A stretch of 64,000 nt of DNA from Gemmatimonas sp. (GTDB lineage: Bacteria; Gemmatimonadota; Gemmatimonadetes; Gemmatimonadales; Gemmatimonadaceae). The first letter of the stretch is position 1, and each line of letters begins with the position of its first letter. Below the pieces are notes generated by a model. That model had not been told where the DNA came from and ran no database searches. It was given only the letters and a program-made list of their open reading frames with translations. Where the stretch lies: the NCBI GenBank assembly GCA_011390885.1, contig JAABRO010000060.1, positions 62,001 through 126,000 on the forward strand. Direction: 5' to 3'. The translations under genes and the position numbers were made by a program. This document shows, in pieces, positions 1 through 10,300 of the stretch.

Positions 1-366
1 GAGATCATCTTCGGCGCCGTGCACGAGCCGGCGATGCAGGGGGAGATCCGGGTCACGGTCATCGCGACCGGCTTCGATCGGATCCTCCAGGGCGGGCTGG
101 GCTCGGGGGGCATGGGGCAGGGCTTCGGCGGTGCCGCGGCGCAGCCGCAGTCGCCGCCGGCTCGACAGGCCGCCGTGCTGCCGTTTCCTGCGGCGCGTGA
201 CCGTGGCGCGGCACCGGCTCCGAGACCCGCTGGCGCACCCGGTCGTCTGCCTCCCAGCGGCCCGGCACCAGTAGCCCGGCCGATCCGGCCGAACGTTCCG
301 CCGCCCGCCAGCGTAGAACTGGACGACATGGAAATCCCGACCTTCATTCGGAGACAGATGGATTGA
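1..366 (+). CDS. ftsZ: Cell division protein FtsZ, C-terminal part (5' end outside window)
   Basis: C-terminal end of the tubulin-like GTPase whose polymer forms the division ring; the GTP-binding half lies upstream of base 1. The frame is open from the first base. Residues 2-10 (IIFGAVHEP) and 15-25 (EIRVTVIATGF) match the last strands of the FtsZ C-terminal domain. An Ala/Pro/Arg-rich linker of roughly 65 residues follows, which is typically disordered. The final residues (EIPTFIRRQ) are the conserved C-terminal peptide that in other bacteria binds FtsA and other membrane anchors. The stop codon overlaps the TTG start of the next gene, so the envelope peptidase downstream is probably translated together with FtsZ. 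The identification is firm although only about 121 residues are visible. Confidence 0.95.
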   Translation, partial: EIIFGAVHEPAMQGEIRVTVIATGFDRILQGGLGSGGMGQGFGGAAAQPQSPPARQAAVLPFPAARDRGAAPAPRPAGAPGRLPPSGPAPVARPIRPNVPPPASVELDDMEIPTFIRRQMD

Positions 367-1682
367 GCCGGGCGCTAACCAAGGGACTGATCGTCGGGGG
401 CCTCGTCGCCCTCGCCCTCGGAGCCCTCGCAATCGGGCGCCCTGTTCCCCAACGCGCCGCTGGTGAGCTCCTCGTCGTCGAGGCGCCGCCGGAGCCTGTC
501 GTGGCGTTCCGCACGGACACGATCCACAGCGGCGAGCCGCTGCTCGCGGTCCTGCAGCGCCATGGCCTCGAGCACGACGACGCCAATCGTGCCGTCGCCG
601 GACTCTCGCTGCTCGACGCGCGCAAGGTCCGCGCGGGCACGGAGGTCACGGCGGCCGTGCACCCCGATTCCGGCGTCACCAACGTGACCTTCCAGCTGGC
701 CATCGATCGGGTCGTGCGCCTCATGCGGTCGCCCGACGGATGGGTCGAAGTCGAAGAGCGCCTGCCGTGGACGACGGACACCGTCGCTGTGGCAGGCGTC
801 GTCACGTCCACCCTCACCGACGCCATCGCAAAGGCCGCCGAGGCGTTCCCTGCGGACGTGCGCACCGAAGTGGCCTATCGCATTGCCGACGTGCTCGAGT
901 ATCGCGTGGACATGAGCCGCGACCTGCGCGTGGGCGATTCCATCGTGGCGCTCGTCGAGCGCGAGGCCACCGCCAAGGGGCACGTGCGGGCCGGGCGCAT
1001 GCTCGCCACGCGTGCGATGATCGGCGGCACCCGCTACGAGGCCGTGCGCTTCGACGGTGAGGACGGGGCCGAGCGCTTCTACGATGCCGAGGGGCGCAGC
1101 ATGAAGGCCGCGTTCCTGCGCTCGCCGCTCGAGTTCAGTCGCATCTCCAGCACCTTCGGGTCGCGCAAGCACCCCATCCTCAAGACGTGGCGCCAGCACA
1201 CGGGCGTCGACTACGCAGCGCGCACGGGCACTCCGGTACGCGCGATCGGTGACGGCAAGGTGATCTTCGCCGGGTGGAAAGGCGGCTACGGACGCACCGT
1301 CGAGCTGCGCCATCCCAATGGCATGGTCACGCGATACGCCCACCTGAGCGCCTTCGGTGCCGGCATCAAGGTCGGGGCCACGGTCAAGGTGGCCAGCACG
1401 ATCGGCAAGGTCGGCATGACGGGGCTGGCCACGGGTCCGCACCTGCATTTCGAGACGCTCATCGGCGGCACGCACCGGAATCCGAGCGTCGCGCTCAAGA
1501 ACGTGGGCGGTGAGCCGCTCCCCGCCGCACAGCGCTCCGCCTTCGCCATGCGCCGCAGCGCGCTGCTCGGCGACCTCGACACCCGCGTGCTCGCCATGCA
1601 GGCGCCTGCGATGGGCCCCGAGGGACTGCGCCCCGCCGGCATGCGTCCGGTCGAGTCGCGCGCCGCCGGCGCCACCAACTGA
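363..1682 (+). CDS. M23 family metallopeptidase (LytM/NlpD-like), membrane-anchored
   Basis: Predicted peptidoglycan endopeptidase, or a degenerate activator of one, facing the periplasm. The 439-residue protein has a single N-terminal membrane segment at about residues 8-25. A long middle region follows, then a C-terminal Peptidase_M23 domain at about 265-380. The zinc and catalytic pattern is intact: H279-x3-D283 and the HLH motif at 360-362 (HLHFE). It is therefore probably active, unlike EnvC/NlpD-type activators that lose these residues. The TTG start overlaps the ftsZ stop (TTGA), which indicates translational coupling and suggests a role in septal wall processing. A further 40 or so residues after the catalytic domain are rich in Ala, Met and Arg and match nothing I know. 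Family assignment is secure; the division role is inferred from position. Confidence 0.9.
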   Translation: MSRALTKGLIVGGLVALALGALAIGRPVPQRAAGELLVVEAPPEPVVAFRTDTIHSGEPLLAVLQRHGLEHDDANRAVAGLSLLDARKVRAGTEVTAAVHPDSGVTNVTFQLAIDRVVRLMRSPDGWVEVEERLPWTTDTVAVAGVVTSTLTDAIAKAAEAFPADVRTEVAYRIADVLEYRVDMSRDLRVGDSIVALVEREATAKGHVRAGRMLATRAMIGGTRYEAVRFDGEDGAERFYDAEGRSMKAAFLRSPLEFSRISSTFGSRKHPILKTWRQHTGVDYAARTGTPVRAIGDGKVIFAGWKGGYGRTVELRHPNGMVTRYAHLSAFGAGIKVGATVKVASTIGKVGMTGLATGPHLHFETLIGGTHRNPSVALKNVGGEPLPAAQRSAFAMRRSALLGDLDTRVLAMQAPAMGPEGLRPAGMRPVESRAAGATN

Positions 1683-1719
1683 TTCCGTCGCCGCGCCCTC
1701 GCGGCGACGCGTCCGCCTC

Positions 1720-3594
1720 ATGATTCCGTGGTTGCTCGCCCTCGCCGGCGCGGTGGTCGGCGCGTGGATCGCCTACGGCCCGCTCGCCTTGGCGCGTGCG
1801 CAGGAGCGGAGCGGCCTCGCCCTGCCCGTCGCGAACCGGGCGGCGCGTGTCGGCCTCGGCGCCCTGCGCGGCGCGGCGTATCTCCTGCTGCTGGCCATCC
1901 TGCTCGGTGCCCCCGCGGGACGCCCAAGTCCGCTCGCGCCCCTCGCCGTGCTCGACGTGTCGGCCAGCTGGCAGCGCGCGAACGACGGCTCCGCCTGGCG
2001 CGCCGCGCTCGATTCGGTGCGGTCGCTCGGCGGCGACTCGGTGATCCTCGCGGGCGACTCGGCCCGCATCGGTTCGCTCGATCAGGCCAAGGCGGTCGGG
2101 CCGACTGACCCCAACAGCCGGCTGCAGCCGGCGCTCGACCTCGCCGCGGCCCTCGGACGGGCCGTCGTGCTCGTCACCGATGGCGAGCCTGCAGACCCCA
2201 CGGCGTTCACCCGGCTCGGCCGTGGCTCGCGCGCGGTCGTGCTCGAGCGCGCGCCGGCGATCGACCTCGCGGTGGCCGATGTCGAAGCGCCGTCGATCGC
2301 CACCGGCGGCGACACCATCGACGTGCACGCGACGCTCGTGGCCGGCGCGTCGGCGGTGCGGGCCGGCAGCCTGGACGTGCTGCTCGACGGGTCGAGCGCG
2401 GCGCGGGTGGCGCTCGCGCCGTTCGAACCGTTCGATGCTCGTCGCGTCTCGGTGCGCGTGCCGCTCCCGCGTGGCGCGCGAGGACTCATCCTCTCGCTCG
2501 CCGCGTCGGCGCCGGACGATGTCGAAGGGCGCAACGACACGCTCTCCGCCGCGCTCGACGTGACCGACCGCCCGCGCGCGGTGTTCGTCTCCACGGCGCC
2601 CGACCTCGACGTGCGCGAGGCGCTGCGGCTGCTGCGCGGCGCGGTGGCGGTGCCCACGCGGGGCTACCTGCGCGTGGCGCCCAACGTGTGGCGCGAGGAA
2701 GGCACACTCGCCCCGATCACGCAGGCCGAGGTGGAACGGCGCGCGCGCGAGGCGGGAATGCTCGTGCTGCACGGTGACACCGCCTGGGCCGGCGTGGCCG
2801 GGGTGCGGCGCGGTGCGCTGGTGCTGTGGACGCCGGCGCCGCCGCCGGCTCCTCCGCGGGCCGGCGAGATTGCGCGTCCGGTGGAGTGGTTCCTGCAGCG
2901 AGCACCGGCGTCGCCGCTCTCGGCCTCGCTCGACGCACTGCCCTTCGATTCGCTGCCGCCGCTCGCGCTTGGCGAACCGGTCTCGGACGGTGTGCCGGTG
3001 CTCGAGGCACGCATGGGACGGGCTGGCGCGGCGCGCGCGATCGCATCGGTCGGCGACGGGCAGGGGGCGCGCACGGTGCGCGTCTCGGGCACCGGGTTTG
3101 CGGCGTGGGTGCAGCGCGGGGGCCGCAGTGCGGACGCCTTCGCGGCGCTGTGGGGCGCTATATTCGACTGGGCAGTGGCGTCGGAAGGCGCGGGCAGTGG
3201 CGTGCGGCTCGACACGGATCCGATTCGTGCGGGCGAGCCGCTGCAGTGGCGGCGCGGTGGCCCGGACTCGCTGGTGACGCTCACGCTTACCGGCTCGGAC
3301 GGTCGTGTCGACTCGCTGGCGCTCCGGTTCGTGGGCGGCTCCGATCGCACCGACTCGCCGGCGCTCGACGAGGGGCTCTACACGGTGCGTGAGGGCGACG
3401 CGTCCTTCCGGCTCGTGGTGAATCCGTCGCGGGAGTGGGTGCCGCAGGCACCGCTCGCAGCGCCTGCCGTCGAGGCGGCGGGCGCGCCGTCCGCGCCGGC
3501 GCGTCCGCTGCGCGAGTCGAACTGGCCCTTCGTCGCGGCCCTGCTGCTGCTGTGCGCGGAATGGTTGCTGCGCCGCCGCGCGGGGCTGCGCTGA
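1720..3594 (+). CDS. Membrane protein with vWA-like periplasmic region (BatA/aerotolerance-like)
   Basis: Protein of unknown function, 624 residues from the ATG chosen here; the open frame runs further upstream but would overlap the M23 gene. Membrane segments are predicted at about 3-20 and 45-64 and once more near the C-terminus (about 602-618), followed by an Arg-rich cytoplasmic tail. After the second segment comes VLDVSASW (77-84), a DxSxS motif like the metal-binding loop of von Willebrand A domains. The long extracytoplasmic part is rich in Ala, Asp and Val and looks like repeated beta domains. The topology resembles BatA-type or DUF1355-like proteins of diderm bacteria. There is no clear Shine-Dalgarno, and the 37-base gap to the M23 gene suggests one transcript. 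The specific function is not recognised. Confidence 0.7.
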   Translation: MIPWLLALAGAVVGAWIAYGPLALARAQERSGLALPVANRAARVGLGALRGAAYLLLLAILLGAPAGRPSPLAPLAVLDVSASWQRANDGSAWRAALDSVRSLGGDSVILAGDSARIGSLDQAKAVGPTDPNSRLQPALDLAAALGRAVVLVTDGEPADPTAFTRLGRGSRAVVLERAPAIDLAVADVEAPSIATGGDTIDVHATLVAGASAVRAGSLDVLLDGSSAARVALAPFEPFDARRVSVRVPLPRGARGLILSLAASAPDDVEGRNDTLSAALDVTDRPRAVFVSTAPDLDVREALRLLRGAVAVPTRGYLRVAPNVWREEGTLAPITQAEVERRAREAGMLVLHGDTAWAGVAGVRRGALVLWTPAPPPAPPRAGEIARPVEWFLQRAPASPLSASLDALPFDSLPPLALGEPVSDGVPVLEARMGRAGAARAIASVGDGQGARTVRVSGTGFAAWVQRGGRSADAFAALWGAIFDWAVASEGAGSGVRLDTDPIRAGEPLQWRRGGPDSLVTLTLTGSDGRVDSLALRFVGGSDRTDSPALDEGLYTVREGDASFRLVVNPSREWVPQAPLAAPAVEAAGAPSAPARPLRESNWPFVAALLLLCAEWLLRRRAGLR

Positions 3595-3686
3595 TCGAAC
3601 GTGGTGCGTGGCGTGCGGTGATGACGGCCCTGGCGTCGTCCCCGACACGTCGATCGCCCGACTTCACCGTGAACTCCTGAACCATC

Positions 3687-4619
3687 ATGGCCCGTCTCTT
3701 CAAGCGCGAGGGCGACACGCCCAAGCGCTCGCTCTGGCAGCGAGTGAAGGATCTCGCGCGCACCGACTTCGGTGTGCTGCTGCGCGGCGGCGTGGACCCC
3801 GGGTCGCTCGAGGCGCTCGAGGCGCTGCTGCTCGAGGCCGACTTCGGCGTGCCGACCACGCTCAAGCTCGTGGAGGAGGTGGAGCGGCTCGCCAAGCGCG
3901 GTGCGATCAAGACGGAAGACGAGTTCCGCGACGCGCTGCGCGTGGGCGTGCGTGATGCGCTCACGGCGGGGCGCAGCGATCCGTCGCTGCACTACGCCGC
4001 GACGGCTCCCACGGTGCTGCTCGTGATCGGGGTGAACGGCGCGGGCAAGACCACGTTCATCGGCAAGCTGGCCACGCGGCTGCGCGGCGAGGGGCGCAAG
4101 GTGCTCGTGGGCGCCGGCGACACGTTCCGCGCCGGTGCGATCGACCAGCTGCGCGTGTGGGCCGAGCGCGCGGGCGTGGAGTTCGTGGGCGGCAAGCCGG
4201 GCGCCGATCCCGCCGCCGTCGCGTTCGACGCGGTCGATGCGGCCGCCAACCGCGGCTGCGACGTCGTGATCATCGACACCGCCGGCCGTCTGCACACGAG
4301 CCACGACCTCATGACCGAGCTGCAGAAGGTGCATCGCGTGCTCGGCAAGCGACTTGCCGGTGCGCCGCACGAGGTGCTGCTCGTGCTCGACGGCACGATC
4401 GGTCAGAACGCGCTCGCGCAGGCGCGCACCTTCAGCGCGGCCGTGCCGGTGACCGGGCTCGTGGTCACCAAGCTCGATGGCACGGCGAAGGGCGGGGTGG
4501 TGGTGGCGGTGCACGAGGCGCTCGACGTGCCGGTCAAGTTCGTGGGCGTGGGCGAGAAGGCCGGCGACCTCGAGGCGTTCGACGCCGAGCGCTACGCCAC
4601 GGAGCTCGTCGCGTCGTGA
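3687..4619 (+). CDS. ftsY: Signal recognition particle receptor FtsY
   Basis: SRP receptor GTPase that docks ribosome-nascent chain-SRP complexes at the membrane for co-translational insertion. At 310 residues it is the short form: the acidic A domain of enterobacterial FtsY is missing and only a basic N-terminus (RLFKREGDTPKRS) precedes the helical N domain. The NG core is complete. It has the G1 P-loop GVNGAGKTT at 115-123, DTFRAGAIDQL, the G3 DTAGRL and the G4 TKLDGTAKGG. The C-terminal GVGEKAGDLEAFD is also typical. It lies just upstream of recG, after the envelope genes. FtsY is distinguished from Ffh by the absence of a Met-rich M domain. Membrane binding is expected through the N-terminal amphipathic part. 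Confidence 0.96.
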   Translation: MARLFKREGDTPKRSLWQRVKDLARTDFGVLLRGGVDPGSLEALEALLLEADFGVPTTLKLVEEVERLAKRGAIKTEDEFRDALRVGVRDALTAGRSDPSLHYAATAPTVLLVIGVNGAGKTTFIGKLATRLRGEGRKVLVGAGDTFRAGAIDQLRVWAERAGVEFVGGKPGADPAAVAFDAVDAAANRGCDVVIIDTAGRLHTSHDLMTELQKVHRVLGKRLAGAPHEVLLVLDGTIGQNALAQARTFSAAVPVTGLVVTKLDGTAKGGVVVAVHEALDVPVKFVGVGEKAGDLEAFDAERYATELVAS

Positions 4620-4656
4620 CCCGAAACGGCGCGCAGGCCGCGGAGTTCGTCGCGCC

Positions 4657-6783
4657 GTGACCGACCGGGACGGTGGCGAGCGCCGGCGACGCCGGACGGG
4701 TCCACCGCCACGGCTCACCCTCGACACGCCGGTCGGGTACCTCAAGGGCGTGGGCCCCGCGCGCGCCGAGTCGCTGGCGCGACTGGGCATTCGCGTGGCG
4801 GGCGACCTGCTGCGCCACGTGCCGCATCGCTACGAGGATGCCACCACCGTCACGCCGATCGCGCAGGCCGCGATCGGCGCCGACGTCACCGTGCTCGGCC
4901 AGGTCATCGCCACCGGCATCCTGCCCACGCGCAAGGGACTGCGGGTGTTCCAGGCCGTGATCAAGGATGCGAGCGGCCTGCTCGAGCTCGCGTGGCCCGG
5001 ACAGCCGTTCCTCGAACGCACGATCCGCAAGGGCGACTGGCTGCTGTGCACCGGCGAGGTGCGATTCCATCACGGGCGTCGCGTGCAGCCGCGCGAGTTC
5101 GTGAACCTGGGCCCGGGCGACGAGAGCACGCTCGAGGGACGCGTGCTGGCCGTATACCCGGCCACCGAGGGACTCAGCGTGCGCTGGCTGCGCACGCTCG
5201 TGGAACAGCATCTCGATGCGCTGCTGCCGCTGGTGAAGGAGCCGATGCCGCCCGCGCTGCTCGCCGAGGCGGGCGTGCCGCCTCTCCCCGACGCGCTGCG
5301 GCGCGTGCATCGACCGGCCACCGTGGCCGATGCGCGCATCGGGCGCGCGCGGCTCGCGTGGGAGGAGCTGTTCTGCGTGCACCTGCTGCATCGGCGCGCG
5401 AACGTGATCGCGCGCGAGACGCGCACGGGCACGCCCTTCGAGAATCGGCGGCTGCTCACGCGTCAGCTGCGCGACACGCTCCCCTTCGAGCTCACGGGCG
5501 CGCAGAAGCGCGCGGTGCGCGAGATCGTGGGTGACCTCTGCAGTCCCACGCGCATGCACCGGCTGCTGCAGGGTGACGTGGGCAGCGGCAAGACGGTGGT
5601 CGCGCTGTTCGCCGCGTTGCTGGTGATGGAGAACGGCTGGCAGGCGGCGCTCATGGCGCCCACGGAGCTGCTCGCCGAGCAGCATGCGCGCACCGCGGAG
5701 CGGCTGCTGGCGCCGCTCGGCATCACTCCGGTGCTGCTCACTGGGCGGCTCGGGGCGAGGGATCGTCGCGCCGCGCTCACGCGGCTCGCCTCGGTCGAGT
5801 CCGTGCTCGCCGTCGGCACGCACGCGCTCTTCCAGGCGGACGTCGAGTTCGCGCGGCTCGGGCTCGTGCTCATCGACGAGCAGCACCGCTTCGGCGTGGA
5901 GCAGCGTGCCGCGCTTGGCGCGAAGGGCGCCGACGGTGCGCCCCCCGACGTGCTGCTCATGACGGCCACGCCGATCCCGCGCTCGCTCGCGCTCACGCTC
6001 TACGGTGACCTCGACGTGTCCACCCTCGACGAGCGTCCGCCCGGTCGCCAGCCGGTCACCACGGTGCACCGGCGCGAAGCGGCGCGCGCGCGTGTGTTCG
6101 GTTTCGTGGGCACCGAGCTCGATGCGGGACGGCAGGCGTACGTGGTGTACCCCGTGATCGAGGCCAGCGAGAAGACCGACCTCAAGGACGCGACGAGTGC
6201 GTACGAGGCGCTCGTGGCGGGTCCGCTGGCCGGACGGCGTGTGGCGCTGCTGCACGGGCGCCTGCCGGTGGAGGAGCGTGATGCGATCATGCGCGCCTTT
6301 CGCGACGGCGAGATCCAGGTGCTCGTGGCCACCACCGTGATCGAGGTGGGGATCGACGTGCCGAACGCCACGGTCATGGTGATCGAGCATCCGGAGCGCT
6401 TCGGGCTGTCGCAGCTGCACCAGCTGCGCGGCCGCGTGGGGCGCGGGGCGGGGCAGTCGTACTGCATCCTGCTCGGCGACGTGGGCACCGAGGCGGGCGC
6501 GCGCCTGCAGATCATCGTGGACAGCGACGACGGCTTCGAGATCTCGCGGGCCGACCTGCGCCTGCGCGGCATGGGCGACCTGTTCGGGGCGCGGCAGTCG
6601 GGACTGCCGGCGTTCCGCATCGCCGATCCGATCCAGGATGAGGAGCTCAACGAAACGGCACGGGTCGCGGCCGAGCGTGTGCTCGACCGCGACCCGAACC
6701 TCGAACGACCGGAGCACGCCGGGCTCCGGCAGCTGCTCACGGTGGGCTACCAGCGGGCGCTGGAGCTGTTCCGCGTGGGGTGA
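4657..6783 (+). CDS. recG: ATP-dependent DNA helicase RecG
   Basis: Superfamily 2 DNA translocase that reverses stalled replication forks and processes recombination intermediates. The chosen GTG start gives 708 residues, close to the usual ~690; the open frame extends upstream but overlaps ftsY in another frame. An N-terminal wedge/OB region occupies about residues 25-240. Helicase motif I is GDVGSGKT (306-313), and motif II is the RecG-type DEQH (407-410) followed by RFG. TATPIPR (motif III) and the C-terminal helicase half with ATTVIEVGIDVPNA and QLRGRVGRG are all present. The gene follows ftsY after 37 bases and is probably co-transcribed. The sequence around the ftsY stop recurs imperfectly just before this GTG, so the start is plausible rather than certain. 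Confidence 0.95.
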   Translation: MTDRDGGERRRRRTGPPPRLTLDTPVGYLKGVGPARAESLARLGIRVAGDLLRHVPHRYEDATTVTPIAQAAIGADVTVLGQVIATGILPTRKGLRVFQAVIKDASGLLELAWPGQPFLERTIRKGDWLLCTGEVRFHHGRRVQPREFVNLGPGDESTLEGRVLAVYPATEGLSVRWLRTLVEQHLDALLPLVKEPMPPALLAEAGVPPLPDALRRVHRPATVADARIGRARLAWEELFCVHLLHRRANVIARETRTGTPFENRRLLTRQLRDTLPFELTGAQKRAVREIVGDLCSPTRMHRLLQGDVGSGKTVVALFAALLVMENGWQAALMAPTELLAEQHARTAERLLAPLGITPVLLTGRLGARDRRAALTRLASVESVLAVGTHALFQADVEFARLGLVLIDEQHRFGVEQRAALGAKGADGAPPDVLLMTATPIPRSLALTLYGDLDVSTLDERPPGRQPVTTVHRREAARARVFGFVGTELDAGRQAYVVYPVIEASEKTDLKDATSAYEALVAGPLAGRRVALLHGRLPVEERDAIMRAFRDGEIQVLVATTVIEVGIDVPNATVMVIEHPERFGLSQLHQLRGRVGRGAGQSYCILLGDVGTEAGARLQIIVDSDDGFEISRADLRLRGMGDLFGARQSGLPAFRIADPIQDEELNETARVAAERVLDRDPNLERPEHAGLRQLLTVGYQRALELFRVG

Positions 6784-6796
6784 GCGCGCCGATCGC

Positions 6797-7003
6797 TCAG
6801 CGCGACTGCACGCGGCACCCGGGGAAGCCCACGCGCGCGAGCACCTTCTCGAGCGGGCAGAAGTTCGTGAAGCTCGACTGCAGGAGGTTGAGCCCCACGA
6901 ACGCGGTGAACGCGTACCACCACGGGTTCACCCACGTGCCGAGCGCCACCGAGAGAAGGATGAAGACGCCGGCGAAGCGGCGGATGACCTGGTCAGCACA
7001 CAT
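6797..7003 (-). CDS. DUF2892 (YgaP-type transmembrane) small membrane protein
   Basis: Small inner-membrane protein of 68 residues from the ATG chosen; an in-frame upstream start would add 11 residues. It has two adjacent hydrophobic segments (about FAGVFILLSVALGTWV and WWYAFTAFVGLNLLQSS). These are followed by the family hallmark TNFCPLEKVL and a C-terminal Cys. The pattern matches the DUF2892/YgaP transmembrane domain, often found beside rhodanese or transporter genes. It is the last gene of the minus-strand export operon, 29 bases behind the PII-like gene, and ends only 13 bases from the convergent recG stop. Its function is unknown; a role accessory to the RND pump is inferred from position only. 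Confidence 0.8.
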   Translation of the reverse strand: MCADQVIRRFAGVFILLSVALGTWVNPWWYAFTAFVGLNLLQSSFTNFCPLEKVLARVGFPGCRVQSR

Positions 7004-7032
7004 GTGTTCGACTCCGTGAAAAAGTAGGCAGA

Positions 7033-7326
7033 TCATACGAATGATTCGACCGGCAGCACGGCCACGTGCAGCGACTCGCCCGGCGGCAGCTGCGCACCCG
7101 CGGTGCGCAGCGCCGCCTGCAACGTCGCCACCTGGTCATCGGGCACCACGGTGACGAGCATGGTGCCGATGCCGGGGAACGCGCGGTTTCCCTCGATGCG
7201 CCCGTGCGAACCGGCGCCGGTCACGTCATGGAGCACCGAGTAGCCCGGCGCTCCGTGCGCCTCAAGCACCAACGAGATGCGCTGCGGACTCTCGCCCGCG
7301 TACATCAGCAGCAGCAATTTCGACAT
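7033..7326 (-). CDS. PII-like transporter-associated protein (PG0541-type)
   Basis: Small soluble protein of 97 residues with the ferredoxin-like length and strand pattern of PII-type regulators. It begins MSKLLLLMYAG, has a central segment SHGRIEGNRAFPGIGTMLVTVV and ends with a strand leading to PVESFV. It resembles the transporter-associated family encoded beside RND pumps, in which PII-like proteins are thought to sense a ligand and modulate the pump; that role is family knowledge, not shown here. The start is well supported: GAGGA lies eight bases upstream of ATG on the minus strand. The gene overlaps the last 65 bases of the RND pump gene in another frame, so the two are almost certainly co-translated. 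Confidence 0.75.
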   Translation of the reverse strand: MSKLLLLMYAGESPQRISLVLEAHGAPGYSVLHDVTGAGSHGRIEGNRAFPGIGTMLVTVVPDDQVATLQAALRTAGAQLPPGESLHVAVLPVESFV

Positions 7327-10300
7327 CGAGCTTGTCCTCTTCGCGGCGGCGCAGCTCCCAGTACAGGAGCGGCACCACCACCATGGTGAGCAGTGTGGCC
7401 ACGATCGCGCCGCCAATCAGCGCCACCGCGAGGCCCTGGAAAATCGGGTCGAGCACCATCACCAGGCCGCCGATCACCACGGCCGCAGCCGTGAGCGCGA
7501 TCGGACGGAACCGCACCGCGCCGGCCTCGAGCACCGCCTGCACCAGCGGACGCTGGCGGGCCTCGGCGAGCTGGATGAAGTCCACCAGCAGGATCGAGTT
7601 GCGCACGATGATGCCCGCCAGCGCGATCATGCCGATCATCGACGTGGCCGTGAAGAACGCCCCCGTCAGCGCGTGCGCCGGCAGGATGCCCACCATCGTG
7701 AGCGGGATCGGCGCCATGATCACCAGGGGAATCGTGAACGACTGGAACCACGCCACGACGAGCACATAGATGAGCACCAGCACGATTGCGAACGCGATGC
7801 CCAGGTCGCGGAACACCTCGATGGTCACCTGCCACTCGCCATCCCACTTCACGGCCGTCTCGTCGAGGCGATCCGGCTGCACGGCGTTGTAGCGCGTGAT
7901 CTCGGCACCCTCCACGCGCAGCGTGTCGAGCACCTGGTTGAGCGCGAGGATCGCGTACACCGGCGCTTCCACTTCACCGGCCACGTCACCCGTCACGTAG
8001 ATCACGGGGCGCAGGTTCTTGCGGTGCCGCGACGTGGCGCGCTGGGCCGAGTCCACCGTCACGAAGCGGCCGAGCGGCTGCGGTCCCATCGCCGTCGTCA
8101 CCGGCAGCGCGAGCAGGCGCTCGATGCTGGAGCGATCGGCCACGTCGAGGCGCGGCACCACGAGCACCGGCTCGCGCGACGTGCCCGACTGCAGCGCGCC
8201 CATCGGCATGCCGCTCACCGCCATCGCCACCGTCTGCGTGAGCAGCGGCACATCGGCACCGGCGCGCGCCGCCGCGGCGCGGTCCACGCGCAGCGCCAGC
8301 TGCGCGGCCGGCGCCTCCACCGTCCAGTCCACGTCCACCACGCCCGTCGTGGCCTCGAAGGCCGCCTTCACCTTCTCCGCCGCCGCGAGGCGCGTGGCAT
8401 CGTCGGCCGCGTAGATTTCGGCCACGAGCGTGGACAGCACCGGCGGGCCCGGCGGGATCTCGGCCACCTTCGCGCTCGCGCCGAACGTCTGCGCGATCGA
8501 GTCCACCATCGGGCGCACCGCCACCGCGATCTCGTGGCTCTGCCGCGACCGGTCGTGCTTGGGCGCCAGGTTCACCTGGATGTCCGACACGTTCGCGCCG
8601 CGCCGCAGGAAGTAGTGGCGCACGAGGCCGTTGAAGTTGAACGGCGCCGACGTGCCCGCGTACACCTGCGTGCTCACCACCTCGGGGACCGTGCGCAGCT
8701 CGCGCGCGATCGCCTCGGAGGCCGCCAGCGTCGTCTCGAGCGTGGTCTGCTCCGGGAAGTCGAGCACCACCTGGAACTCCGACTTGTTGTCGAAGGGCAG
8801 CATCTTCACCTGCACCACACGCACCGCCACCAGCGCCATCGACGCAACCAGCAGGCCGATCGTGCCGGCGTAGAACGCGCGACGACGGGACTTGCGCTCG
8901 ATGAGCGGTGTCATGAGGCCGGCGTAGAACTTGCCGAAGCCGGAGGCGAGCACCTGTTCGCCGCCCTCCTCGTGCCCATGGCCATGCCCCGAACCGTGCG
9001 CCGCCTGCTTGCGCAGCAGCCGGTAGCCCAGCCACGGCGTCACGATGAAGGCCACACCGAGCGACGCGAGCATCGCCACCGACGCGCCCACCGGGATCGG
9101 GCGCATGTACGGCCCCATCATGCCCGACACGAACATCATCGGCAGGATCGCCGCGATCACCGTGAACGTGGCGAGGATCGTGGGGTTGCCCACCTCGTCC
9201 ACCGCCTCCACGGCGGCCACGTCGGCCGGCCGGTCCCGCATGGCCACGTGCCGCGCGATGTTCTCCACCACCACGATCGCGTCATCCACCAGGATGCCGA
9301 TCGAGAAGATGAGCGCGAACAGCGTGATGCGGTTGAGCGTGTAGCCCATCAGGTAGTACACGAACAGCGTGAGCGCGAGCGTGACCGGCACGGCCACGAG
9401 CACGACCACCGCTTCGCGCCACCCCAGGAACCACCACACCAGCAGCGTCACCGAGAGGGTCGCGATCGCCAGGTGGAGGATCAGCTCCGACGCCTTCTCC
9501 GCGGCCGTCTCGCCATAGTCGCGCGTGACGTCCACGCGCATGCCTTCGGGCACGATGCGGCCGCGCGACTCCTCGATGCGCTCCACCGCCGCGTGCGCGA
9601 CCGTGGTGGCGTTCGCGCCGGGGCGCTTGGCCACGGCGATCGTCACGGCCGAGCGGGGCGAGGTATCGCCCTTCATGGCCGTGGTCACGTACTGCGACAC
9701 TTCGGCGAAGCCGTCCTCGATGCGGGCCACGTCGCGCAGCGCGATCGCGCGACCGTTTCGGACCGCGATGATCACGTCGCCCACGTCGCCGGCGCTGGCG
9801 AATGCGGTGGACACGTCCACACGCACCGCCTCGTTGCCGGCCGCGAACTCACCGGCCTGCAGGCGCGCGTTCGCGCCCATCAGCGCCTTCGCGATCTCGC
9901 CGGGCGTGACGCCCGTGGCCGCGAGGCGTGACGGATCGATGCGCACGGACACCTGCCGCGGCTCGCCGCCCACCAGGAACACCTGCGCCACGTCGGGCAC
10001 GGTGCGCAGCTCCTCGGCCATGTGCGCGGCCACCTGGCGCACCACGCCGGGCTCGGCGTGCGCGTCCGAGACCGTGAGCGCGAGGATCGGCACGTCGTCG
10101 ATGGCGTGCGGCCGCACCAGCGGCGGCGGTGCACCCACCGGCCACGCGTCCATGCGCGAGAACACCTTGGCGTGGACCTTGGACACGCTCTCCGTCTGGT
10201 CGGCACCGACGGCGAAGCGCGCCGTCACCATGCCGCCGCCATCGCCGGCCATGGAGTACACGTACTCCACCCCCGCCACTTCCCAGAGCGCCTGTTCGAG

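Noticed and set aside
4534-6717. 727-codon minus-strand frame opposite recG
   Set aside because: Arg/His-rich translation without domains, fully antisense to a clear RecG.
7277-9931. 884-codon plus-strand frame opposite the RND pump
   Set aside because: His/Arg-rich antisense shadow of the pump gene; no start context and no family.
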